Positions 17,545 to 25,497 of a stretch of 64,000 bases of DNA are shown one piece after another (position 1 is the stretch's first letter; every line of letters begins with the position of its first letter). The notes beneath the pieces were generated by a model. The model ran no database searches. It saw only the letters and a list, made by a program, of their open reading frames with translations, and was not told the origin of the DNA. The stretch lies in NCBI GenBank assembly GCA_902762325.1, contig CACWNV010000014.1, positions 1 through 64,000 on the forward strand, read 5' to 3'. A program made the translations under genes and the position numbers. The DNA comes from an uncultured Prevotellaceae bacterium. GTDB taxonomy: Bacteria > Bacteroidota > Bacteroidia > Bacteroidales > Bacteroidaceae.

Positions 17545-18606
17545 ATGAAAAGATGGATGCTTTTGTTGCTCATATCGTGGACGGTGATGGTTGGCTCATC
17601 TGCACAGGCAACCATGGAGATAGTCCGCAATAACAAGCAAAAAGCATTTAAGAAGACTATTCCGGCTGGCAACTATAGTGGTATTGCATGGTTGGGAGAT
17701 AATAAGTACGCCGTTGTGACGGATAAATCCGATCACGACGGTTTTTTTGTTTTGCAGATAGATATCGACTCTGTTACTGCAAAGATTCTTGATGCAAGGA
17801 TTCTCGGCTTTTACTCGTCACAACTTCCCAACAGGGATGCAGAAGGCATTGCCTATCTGCCTGAATCAGAAACACTATTGATAAGTGGTGAGTCGGGAAA
17901 TGATATCATCGAATATCAGATGGACGGACAACTGACCGGCAGAAAGGTCGATGTCCCCGAGATATTCCATGCCTCTACAAGCAATTATGGATTAGAGTCT
18001 TTATCCTATAATCCTTCGACACGGCGTTTATGGACTTGTACGGAAAGCACGATTCCCTTCGACGGCCCACAGGCTTCTTCTACTAATTGTGTGATGAACC
18101 GCATACGTGTTCAGTCCTTCGATGCCAGTCTTCATCCTTTGGCTCAATATGCCTATCAGATGGATGAGCCGAAGGCGCACAAACGGTCGGTTAATTTTGC
18201 GATGGGGGTAAGTGAGCTTTGTGCTTTGGACGACGGAAGTTTATTAGTGCTGGAACGAGAGTTCCGGGTGCCGAAGCTGAAGATTGGTTCCTATGTCATC
18301 AATAAGATTTACCAGGTCTTCCCTGATCGTGAAGAGACCATTGAATGCGACAATCCGTTGTCTGATGACTCCCCCTATATGACTAAATACCTGCTGGCAA
18401 AATGGCGTACACGCCTGAACATCACGGCACGTTCAATCGCTAATTATGAAGGGATGTGCTTAGGTCCGCGTCTGGCTGACGGCTCACAGAGCCTTATTCT
18501 GGTCGCTGATTCCCAGAACAGGTATAAAGGCGTATTGAAAGACTGGCTGAAGACACTCATCATTAAACCGGCGGATAACCAGCAAAGTAATGTTAATGAT
18601 TATTAA
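17545..18606 (+). CDS. Secreted esterase-like protein of the phytase-like family
   Basis: A 353-residue exported protein with signal peptide MKRWMLLLLISWTVMVGSSA (cleavage near AQA). The rest fits the 'esterase-like activity of phytase' beta-propeller fold. Its phrases are YSGIAWLGDNKYAVVTDKS, NRDAEGIAYLPESETLLISGE, YGLESLSYNP, RRLWTCTEST, LLVLEREFRVP and a closing NYEGMCLGPRLADGSQSLILV. These acidic phrases are the calcium- and substrate-binding positions of that fold. Substrate is unknown; a phosphoester or carboxyl ester in the periplasm or at the surface is plausible. It lies 29 bp after the lysozyme-like gene and may be co-transcribed. Confidence 0.75.
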   Translation: MKRWMLLLLISWTVMVGSSAQATMEIVRNNKQKAFKKTIPAGNYSGIAWLGDNKYAVVTDKSDHDGFFVLQIDIDSVTAKILDARILGFYSSQLPNRDAEGIAYLPESETLLISGESGNDIIEYQMDGQLTGRKVDVPEIFHASTSNYGLESLSYNPSTRRLWTCTESTIPFDGPQASSTNCVMNRIRVQSFDASLHPLAQYAYQMDEPKAHKRSVNFAMGVSELCALDDGSLLVLEREFRVPKLKIGSYVINKIYQVFPDREETIECDNPLSDDSPYMTKYLLAKWRTRLNITARSIANYEGMCLGPRLADGSQSLILVADSQNRYKGVLKDWLKTLIIKPADNQQSNVNDY

Positions 18607-18655
18607 ATCCAATGATAATTACTGACTTACAGGATGTTATTCGGATTTTAATGAG

Positions 18656-18663
18656 TAATTTTG
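18656..18663 (+). promoter_or_regulatory. -7 box upstream of rpsP
   Basis: TAATTTTG matches TAnnTTTG. The -33 region (GATG) is a poor match. The implied leader before the ATG at 18722 is ~54 nt and A/T-rich. Confidence 0.4.
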
Positions 18664-18721
18664 CAGCCGCTATTACGAGTTGATAGCATAATTCAAACCT
18701 AATTAAATATTTTTTTATCAA

Positions 18722-19246
18722 ATGGCAACAAAAATCAGATTACAGCGCGGCGGTCGTAAAGGATACGCTTTCTATCGTATCGTTATCGCCGATGCAAGAG
18801 CACCACGTGATGGTAGATTTACTGAGAAGATTGGTACTTATAACCCTAATACCGATCCTGCTACTGTAGATTTGAATTTCGACCGTGCACTCTATTGGGT
18901 AGAGACAGGCGCACAGCCTACAGACACTGTACGTAGTATTCTTCGTAAGGAAGGTGTTTATATGATGAAGCATCTTCGTGTAGGTGTGAAGAAAGGTGCA
19001 TTTGACGAGGCTACCGCTCAGTCAAAGTTCGATGCATGGAAAGATCAGAAGGTTAAGGGCATCGATGCTGCTCGCCAGAAAGTTGAGAAGGCAAAGAAGG
19101 CTCTTGCAGACAAGGAGCTTGAAGCAGAGAAGAAGGTTAACGAGGCTATTGCTAAGAAAGTTGCAGAGAAGAAAGCTGCAGCTGCAGCCGCTGCTGCCGA
19201 GGCTGAGGCCGCTGCACCAGCAGAAGAAGCACCCGCTGAAGCTTAA
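18722..19246 (+). CDS. rpsP: 30S ribosomal protein S16
   Basis: A 174-residue ribosomal protein. The first ~80 residues are the conserved S16 core ([62 protein letters not shown]). Most bacterial S16 proteins are 80-90 residues; here a Lys/Ala/Glu-rich tail of ~80 residues follows ([21 protein letters not shown]), as is usual in Bacteroidetes. It binds 16S rRNA and helps assemble the small subunit. It stands alone in this window: rimM, trmD and rplS, its partners in many other bacteria, are not adjacent. A clear terminator follows at 19316. Confidence 0.97.
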   Translation: MATKIRLQRGGRKGYAFYRIVIADARAPRDGRFTEKIGTYNPNTDPATVDLNFDRALYWVETGAQPTDTVRSILRKEGVYMMKHLRVGVKKGAFDEATAQSKFDAWKDQKVKGIDAARQKVEKAKKALADKELEAEKKVNEAIAKKVAEKKAAAAAAAAEAEAAAPAEEAPAEA

Positions 19247-19315
19247 TATCTCTTCTGACCACTTACTTTCATCAGGTCATTTTTATTCAGCTAAGATATT
19301 TGGCTAATTAGAAAG

Positions 19316-19350
19316 ACAGCTTATGTGTAAAATACATAAGCTGTTTTTTT
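19316..19350 (+). terminator. Terminator after rpsP
   Basis: A perfect 11-bp stem (ACAGCTTATGT / ACATAAGCTGT) around a 7-nt loop, ending in seven T. It lies 70 bp after the rpsP stop. Confidence 0.9.
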
Positions 19351-19382
19351 GTCATATTAAATTCGAATTTTGACCCCCCAAA

Positions 19383-19492
19383 ATGAAGGGTGCTGACGCG
19401 AAAGGATAGGTTTAGGCGTGCTAAACGATATGTTTAGGACGGCTAAACATATCGTTTGGGTCGCTCAAACCATACCTTTGGCGCGACGAAAG
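19383..19492 (+). repeat. Array A of 22-bp tandem inverted-repeat units
   Basis: Five consecutive 22-bp units (starts 19383, 19405, 19427, 19449, 19471), the first degenerate. The clearest have the form GATAxGTTTAGG, five variable bases, CTAAAC. Each unit contains GTTTAG and CTAAAC as inverted arms. The array fills part of the ~400-bp gene-free stretch between rpsP and the convergent MmeI-like gene. The same units recur at 34760, 49864 and 61293, always in this orientation. Confidence 0.8.
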
Positions 19493-19509
19493 CTTAGCTT
19501 CCATAAAAT

Positions 19510-19547
19510 GAAGAATGAAAAATGATGAAAAGAAGAATGAAAAATGA
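19510..19547 (+). repeat. Two 16-bp A-rich direct repeats 22 bp apart
   Basis: GAAGAATGAAAAATGA occurs at 19510-19525 and again at 19532-19547. The spacing of 22 bp equals the period of the adjacent array. The remaining bases up to 19645 hold nothing else I recognise. Confidence 0.7.
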
Positions 19548-19645
19548 AGCGTGAAAAACCGTTTCTACACAACCTGACTTCTCTTTCATCACTTTTCCCC
19601 GACAAGATTTTGTCAAATTCTTTGATATCGTTTCCGGGACTAATC

Positions 19646-22570
19646 TTAATCACTTTTAGTCATTTCCTTATACAATTTGAACAGCTCTGCTACGCACTGG
19701 CTTTCCGTGAAGGAGGATTTGACGGGGAATCCGTATGCTTGCATTACGGCGCGGTCGTTATCTTGATGGGCTTTGCGGAGTTCAACAGGCATGGTCAGTT
19801 CGTCGTATAGGTCGGCTAATGACGAATCGGGATATTTGGCACGTGCATCAAGAATGGCTTGTGCCGTCTTTTCTATCTTTGCTTTCTGCTCCTCAGTAGG
19901 AGAAGGCCATGGGAAGTTGTTATAGACAACATCTTTTGAATAGCGGTAACGCATTTCCAATCTTTCGCACACAGCCCGCATCCATGCCATGTGAACATTG
20001 CTTTCGAGTATGCCGAAATGGTAGAGTTGGGCATTGGGGACTATAAATACGAGGTCACTTGCTAAATCATCTGGTGACATAAACCCCATCGGAATATAAC
20101 GGCGACGTTCCGAAGATACCTTTGGTATAATAATAAAATTCGTATCAGGCATGTTTTCTGTACTAAAACGAGTTGGACGGTCTGCCAACTTTCGAGTTCC
20201 AGCACGATTACTGGCTTGTCGCATTTCTTTTACAGCCTTAATACGTTTCATACAATGTGGCATTTGTTGTAGTTCGGCTGGTGAACAAAAACCAAGCCAA
20301 AGACAATAACGAGGCTTCTGATGAATGAATTCTTCTGAACCATACCATTGCTTGAAATATTTCTCAGCCTTTGGCTCAATTTGGATGAATTCTTCCATTT
20401 GTTCTTTTGTGAAAAGATAATTTCCACCATCAATAGGAAGATTGCCAATTCCTATCCAAGGAACATTACATAGTGGTGCTGGTCGGCTTCCGATAAACAC
20501 ATCAGGCGCATCCATCAGATAAGCATTGATGTGGCTTGCCTTAGTCACTTTATCGTTATCGAATATTAAAAGTTCTTTTGCTTCCTCGTGTTTACTGCTA
20601 AAACCGACTATAACACAATGCACGTGAGCTTTCAATGAAGCCTCACTATCCCAGCGGAAGGTGCGGTGTGCAAAATCTATACGAAGTCCATGCTTCATGA
20701 GAGGTTGCCACAAGTTAGCCACTTGCTCTCCCTGACAAATACTATTTGTTGATACAAAAGCAATCCGAGGGCCTCCGAAACTTGTTGAGTGAAAAGCTTT
20801 CATGTACCAACAGCACACATAATCAAGGTTACCGACATTCTTCCATTTTTCTCCAAATATACTAATGACATCTTCCTTCTGTTCTTTATTCATTTGACGT
20901 GCACCGACGAATGGCGGATTGCCTATTATGTAGCTGTAGAACATAACAAGTCCCTCTTCTTTAGGAGGTTCTTCGTATATGATTCTTATTAAATTGGGTT
21001 TAACCTTTATACGTTCTTTTTCAACAGGCACATATCCAGGAACGGTTCTACTTGAAGGAAGAGAGTTTACAGGCCATGAAGAGGGTATCCCGTTTTTGCA
21101 TGGAATGAAATTCCAATCCATCCTTAAAGCATTGCCTTCACGAATATTGGTATACGACTTCAACGGCAGGAAGTCAATATCACGACGGATAATCTTCTCG
21201 GTCTCACGTAGCATCTGAGCCTCAGAAATCCATAGGGCTGTTGTGGCAACGGTCACGGCAAAGTCGTTTATCTCTATTCCATAGAACTGCTGGATGCTTA
21301 CCTTGATGGGGTTCACCTCCTCAAAGCCAAGGAAAGATTGGCCGTGGTGTCGTTCACGTATGACTTCATTCTCCAAGCGGCGCAAAGAGAGATAGGTTTC
21401 TGTCAGGAAATTGCCAGAGCCACAGGCAGGGTCGAGGAAGGTGAGTGAAGCCAAGCGGTCTTGATAGGCATCGAGTTTTTTCTGTCGTTGCTTCTCTACC
21501 TTTTCTTCCAATATCTCGTCAAGTTCACGTCGAAGATCATTTAAGAAGAGAGGGTCGATGACTTTATGAATGTTTTCAATCGAGGTATAGTGCATACCGC
21601 CACTTCGACGTGTCTCCGGATTAAGCGTACTTTCAAAAACTGCACCGAAGATGGTTGGCGATATTTCGCTCCAATCGAAGTCAAGGCTTGCATTTTGTAG
21701 CAAGGTCTGCTTTAGTTCTTCTGTGAACTGAGGAATCTCAATCTGTTCTTCAAAAAGGCCTCCGTTGGTATAGGGAAAGGCTTTCAAGTCGTCTTTCAGG
21801 TACTTGCTTCGCTTTTCCTGTGGAGTGTTCAACACCTCGAAAAGGTCGCGTAATGCTCTCCGCAAATCCTCTGCCTCATAACGAGCAAGGTAGTCGTGGA
21901 ACTGGTCGTGTGTGAACACGCTGGCATCTTCAGCATAAAGGCAGAACACGATGCGGACGCAAAGGATGTTCAGCCATCGCAGGGCTTCGGGTGAATCGTC
22001 ATCGTATTGTTTCAGCAAAGCCTCATATATCTTTCCGACAATCTCGCCTGCCTGCATTGAGACTTGCATTTCCTTGCTTAAATGCTCGTTCTTTGCATCG
22101 ACAAGGAACATCAGACGGTAATATTCCTTCCCTAAGTTTTCAAGTAAGATTTGTTCGGGTTCACCATTGGGCTGTTCCATGTCATAGACAAGGAACTCAG
22201 AGAAATTACAGGTGACAATCCAACGGGGATGTTCCGATACAGGCAGACTGACAACATAGCGGCGGGCCTGCAGAAATGGGTTGAGTATTGAGCCGTCACT
22301 TTGGCGTATACCTGCGCGTAAGTCTTTTCCCAACGACTTCTGTTCAATCAGCACATGGGTAGAAGGGATGCGGCCATCGATGAAGTTAGAAGCATCCACC
22401 ATTCGGTGGTCTTCAAAGAGGATGAAACCATCTGATGGCGTTTCTATGCCAAACACATTTGAGAGCAAGTCAATCCAGAAAGGTTGTGATTCGCCCCGTT
22501 CATATCCTCTGCCTTTCCACCGCTCAGCAAATTCGGCAGCTGCCTGAGCCATTTGTTTCTCTGTTTTCAT
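19646..22570 (-). CDS. MmeI-like single-chain restriction-modification enzyme (type IIG/IIL)
   Basis: A 974-residue protein that would combine DNA cutting, methylation and sequence recognition in one chain. The N-terminal nuclease site is visible as Asp65 (FIDGRIPST) followed by Glu76-Gln-Lys78 (VLIEQKSL), the D-x10-E-x-K pattern of MmeI-type enzymes. A helical connector follows. The adenine methyltransferase has motif I FLDPACGSGNFLTETY (~residue 378) and motif IV IGNPPFVGARQ (~residue 540). After it come a target-recognition region (~650-880) and a C-terminal helical part (VYNNFPWPSPTEEQ). The overall length is close to MmeI itself (919). No separate R, M or S genes are nearby, as expected for this class. 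It appears intact. Recognition sequence cannot be read from the protein. Confidence 0.87.
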   Translation of the reverse strand: MKTEKQMAQAAAEFAERWKGRGYERGESQPFWIDLLSNVFGIETPSDGFILFEDHRMVDASNFIDGRIPSTHVLIEQKSLGKDLRAGIRQSDGSILNPFLQARRYVVSLPVSEHPRWIVTCNFSEFLVYDMEQPNGEPEQILLENLGKEYYRLMFLVDAKNEHLSKEMQVSMQAGEIVGKIYEALLKQYDDDSPEALRWLNILCVRIVFCLYAEDASVFTHDQFHDYLARYEAEDLRRALRDLFEVLNTPQEKRSKYLKDDLKAFPYTNGGLFEEQIEIPQFTEELKQTLLQNASLDFDWSEISPTIFGAVFESTLNPETRRSGGMHYTSIENIHKVIDPLFLNDLRRELDEILEEKVEKQRQKKLDAYQDRLASLTFLDPACGSGNFLTETYLSLRRLENEVIRERHHGQSFLGFEEVNPIKVSIQQFYGIEINDFAVTVATTALWISEAQMLRETEKIIRRDIDFLPLKSYTNIREGNALRMDWNFIPCKNGIPSSWPVNSLPSSRTVPGYVPVEKERIKVKPNLIRIIYEEPPKEEGLVMFYSYIIGNPPFVGARQMNKEQKEDVISIFGEKWKNVGNLDYVCCWYMKAFHSTSFGGPRIAFVSTNSICQGEQVANLWQPLMKHGLRIDFAHRTFRWDSEASLKAHVHCVIVGFSSKHEEAKELLIFDNDKVTKASHINAYLMDAPDVFIGSRPAPLCNVPWIGIGNLPIDGGNYLFTKEQMEEFIQIEPKAEKYFKQWYGSEEFIHQKPRYCLWLGFCSPAELQQMPHCMKRIKAVKEMRQASNRAGTRKLADRPTRFSTENMPDTNFIIIPKVSSERRRYIPMGFMSPDDLASDLVFIVPNAQLYHFGILESNVHMAWMRAVCERLEMRYRYSKDVVYNNFPWPSPTEEQKAKIEKTAQAILDARAKYPDSSLADLYDELTMPVELRKAHQDNDRAVMQAYGFPVKSSFTESQCVAELFKLYKEMTKSD

Positions 22571-22643
22571 GTCACTAGCTTTAGGTTCTTAATAATGGAT
22601 ACAAAATTACATAAAATAAGTGAGAATCGTGTGAGAATAGGAT

Positions 22644-22691
22644 AAAAAATCGGTCATTAGAGACGGATACGATGATTCGTCCTAATGACCG
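22644..22691 (-). terminator. Terminator after the 904-residue secreted protein gene
   Basis: Arms CGGTCATTAG (22651-22660) and CTAATGACCG (22682-22691) pair perfectly, extended inward by a further GACG/CGTC. On the minus strand the stem is followed by ATTTTTTATCC, a T-run. Confidence 0.8.
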
Positions 22692-22719
22692 ATTGAGGGG
22701 TATTGTGAAAATGATAGTC

Positions 22720-25434
22720 TTACTTGATCACGACTTTGCGGCCGTTGATGATGTTCATACCCTTTTGTGGACTGTCTAAGCGCTGACCGGCAATGTTGAA
22801 GATGACTGCCTTTTCAGCCTTGATGTCAGTCATAATATCGCTGATGCCGGTGGTGTTGGGATTCTCAATCCAAACCACCGCAGACTTGTTGCACTCACCA
22901 GCACCATAATAGATGCTCTGAATACCGACCTTCGTCCATGTGCCGCACTCCTCTACGCCATCCTGGAAGTAGATGCTATGGGTGCCGTCCCATGTGTTGT
23001 AGTTGAAGCTATAAGGAACTTCCGTAGCGTCTTCTTTAATTCCGTAGTATACTTCAGCCTTGAAGGTATAAGGCGTCTGCTGACCATTTTTCTCTATCCA
23101 TACGGTATAGAACAGCTTCTTGGGATTAAGTATCTCGTCATTATTGTCTAAAGCAGGAATCCGGCAAGAAATACTACTTGACCATTCGCCGAAGTCAATC
23201 GCGTTGATAGTAGGCTCGGCAGGTGTGGCGGCAACCTCGTTGAACTTCGTAATAATGACATTATTGAAAGTCTCGAAGGGACTTACATCGGTCTGAAGAC
23301 CGTTGAGCACCAACGTCTGGGAAGTAGAGAACTGCGATTTCTCTGCATCGAAGTCTAACACAACATCAACCATATTGCCGTCAGCATCAAGTGCGGTGAA
23401 GTAATAATCGTTAGAAGACATCCAGAAACTTACAGATCCCATGAACTGGTTAGCAGGGATGACATACTGTCCGGCATCGTTCTTGGTAGCCTTCACCCAC
23501 AATTGACCGGCATCGGTGTTAGCATCGGCTGCCAGTCCCTGTATATAAGCATCGTCACCATCGAAGCCGACATTCAGCCAAAGCGTCACTTCGGCTGGAT
23601 CGTAATAGGGCTTAAGAGAGTTAGCTTTCAAAATGTAGGTGTCTGTTACGAGATTCTCCGGAGCCTCAACGGCAACGGGAATGAAGTCGGTGGGGAACAC
23701 CTCAATGCTGTTCAGCTGTGTGTTGCCGGCGATAGTCACCACAACCTTCTGGGCTTCACCCGTCCATGTCGTACCGTCAAAGGCACCTGAATCGGCACTA
23801 TTGCCGTCGTTCCACTTACCACTGTTAAATACAATCTTGGTGATTGTCTTACCGGCAGCAGCCTCAAAGGTAAGTGTTCCGCCATAGACACGCAGCTGAG
23901 GACCGTTATTTGAGTTCCAGAAGCGGTTGGCCGTGCCTTTAGGATTCGGTGAAACGGTGAGTGTCACGTAGCCTTCCTTAATCTGACGGTCTTCGGTGAT
24001 GTCTCCGTCATGGCTGTCATTGGAAGAGCAGGGCTCCTCGGTCATGGCATTGAAGTTGAATGTAGCCTTTTCATACTCCTTGATGGTGTACCAGAAGATT
24101 TCCGACTTGTTTTCCTCACCGCCGCCAGTATAGATGCTTTGGATACCAACCTTGTTCCATTTGCCGTAGTCAGGCTGATTGAGGTAGATATAAGTGGGGA
24201 AGAATACCGCGTTGTCGGTAAAGCCATAGGGGAGAACAGTCATAGGCTCCGTCAGATTCATGTAGTCGTCAAGACTGAAGGTCACCGGTGTTATTTCCTG
24301 TTCTATATCGCTGAGGAACTGGAAACTCAACATAGAAGAGGCAATCGGATTACCTTCGACATCAAGTGTAGGTATGTCGAACATGAGAACAGGACCGGTT
24401 GACGAATCGTAGATTTGCGATATGGTTGGCGTGGCAGGTGTTGCTGCCATCTCAACCACCTTGGAAATAATAGCATCCTTATAGATGTCGCCTTTCAATA
24501 ATGTGGCAGTATAGATGGTAATCTCTTTGTTGTTTGCCGTCATATTGTTGGCCTCAGCATCGTAAGTGAAGACCACATCCTCATCCTGAAGGAACATGTC
24601 GTAACCTGTGTAAGGAGAGTCTTGGTAGAAACCGAAATACTGTTGGCCTGGGAAGGTGATGGTCGTACCATTCAAAGAACCCTTGATCCATGCTTCAGGC
24701 AGATGGCTGCAAAATCCCTGGAGATACACATCTGAACCGTCGAAGCCAATCTTCAGCGATTTGGAAGAAGGTATATCCATGTTGTTATTATAAGTGATAA
24801 CCCATTCCTCGGCTACTACTCCCTCTGGTAGAACCACAATTCTCATGTCAGTAGGTTCTGTCTTACTGAAAACAGGCTTGATCCAGTAGCTGTAAGGTGC
24901 AGGTTCAGTGGTGTTGGGGTTCCCCATAAGATAGGTTGTGGCACACTCCAGCAGCTCTTCCTCGGCATTGTAGTTGAAGATAATGTTATCAACCATCGTT
25001 TTTGTGTCGTTCGATCCGCAGATATACTCCGCACTGTATTCGTCTTCACCCACATATTGACCATTGGGGAAGGAAAAGGTGTTTCCATTGATAGACCCCT
25101 TGATCCATCCATCCTTAAAGTAATAGGACAGACCTTGTATATAGACGTCGGAACCATCGATGGCAATATTGATAGACGACATCAGCGACGTGAAGTCTTG
25201 TACGCCAACAGGGGAGTTCGCATAGAACTTTCCACCCGCCGTGTACCATTTCTCCACCTGAGCTGTAGACGGGGGTGTCACCTTTTCTTTATCGACACTC
25301 GCTGTAGATTTAGTGCCAGCCATGGAGTGCCTGTCGATACATTTAAATGGAGTACTGGGACTTTGGGCGCTCTCCAATGGAGTCCTTATGTCCTTTTGTG
25401 CGAATGCTACCATACCGAATAGTGCAAGTAGCAT
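22720..25434 (-). CDS. Secreted three-module repeat protein with T9SS sorting tail; start disturbed
   Basis: About 904 residues. Three related modules are visible: AIDGSDVYIQGLSYYFKDGW, then GFDGSDVYLQGFCSHLPEAW, then GFDGDDAYIQGLAADANTD. Each is followed by WIKGS- or WVKAT-type strands and by a linker with VAATPAxPTI. The last ~40 residues (AVIFNIAGQRLDSPQKGMNI, then NGRKVVIK) are a typical T9SS sorting tail. Function is unknown; the modules may bind carbohydrate or another surface ligand. The start at 25434 gives a short signal peptide (MLLALFGMVAFAQ). Just upstream, ATG followed by six A (25457-25449) begins a natural signal peptide, MKKITLLTM, but only if one more A were present. It follows uvrA by ~60 bp on the same strand. 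Confidence 0.72.
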   Translation of the reverse strand: MLLALFGMVAFAQKDIRTPLESAQSPSTPFKCIDRHSMAGTKSTASVDKEKVTPPSTAQVEKWYTAGGKFYANSPVGVQDFTSLMSSINIAIDGSDVYIQGLSYYFKDGWIKGSINGNTFSFPNGQYVGEDEYSAEYICGSNDTKTMVDNIIFNYNAEEELLECATTYLMGNPNTTEPAPYSYWIKPVFSKTEPTDMRIVVLPEGVVAEEWVITYNNNMDIPSSKSLKIGFDGSDVYLQGFCSHLPEAWIKGSLNGTTITFPGQQYFGFYQDSPYTGYDMFLQDEDVVFTYDAEANNMTANNKEITIYTATLLKGDIYKDAIISKVVEMAATPATPTISQIYDSSTGPVLMFDIPTLDVEGNPIASSMLSFQFLSDIEQEITPVTFSLDDYMNLTEPMTVLPYGFTDNAVFFPTYIYLNQPDYGKWNKVGIQSIYTGGGEENKSEIFWYTIKEYEKATFNFNAMTEEPCSSNDSHDGDITEDRQIKEGYVTLTVSPNPKGTANRFWNSNNGPQLRVYGGTLTFEAAAGKTITKIVFNSGKWNDGNSADSGAFDGTTWTGEAQKVVVTIAGNTQLNSIEVFPTDFIPVAVEAPENLVTDTYILKANSLKPYYDPAEVTLWLNVGFDGDDAYIQGLAADANTDAGQLWVKATKNDAGQYVIPANQFMGSVSFWMSSNDYYFTALDADGNMVDVVLDFDAEKSQFSTSQTLVLNGLQTDVSPFETFNNVIITKFNEVAATPAEPTINAIDFGEWSSSISCRIPALDNNDEILNPKKLFYTVWIEKNGQQTPYTFKAEVYYGIKEDATEVPYSFNYNTWDGTHSIYFQDGVEECGTWTKVGIQSIYYGAGECNKSAVVWIENPNTTGISDIMTDIKAEKAVIFNIAGQRLDSPQKGMNIINGRKVVIK

Positions 25435-25497
25435 GGTCAGAAGTGTAATTTTTTCATAAGCATTTCGTCGTTTTTATGTTAGATAAGTAATTCTCTC

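Noticed and set aside
19383..19492. CRISPR array
   Set aside because: The 22-bp units follow one another with no unique spacers and drift in sequence; no cas genes are near.
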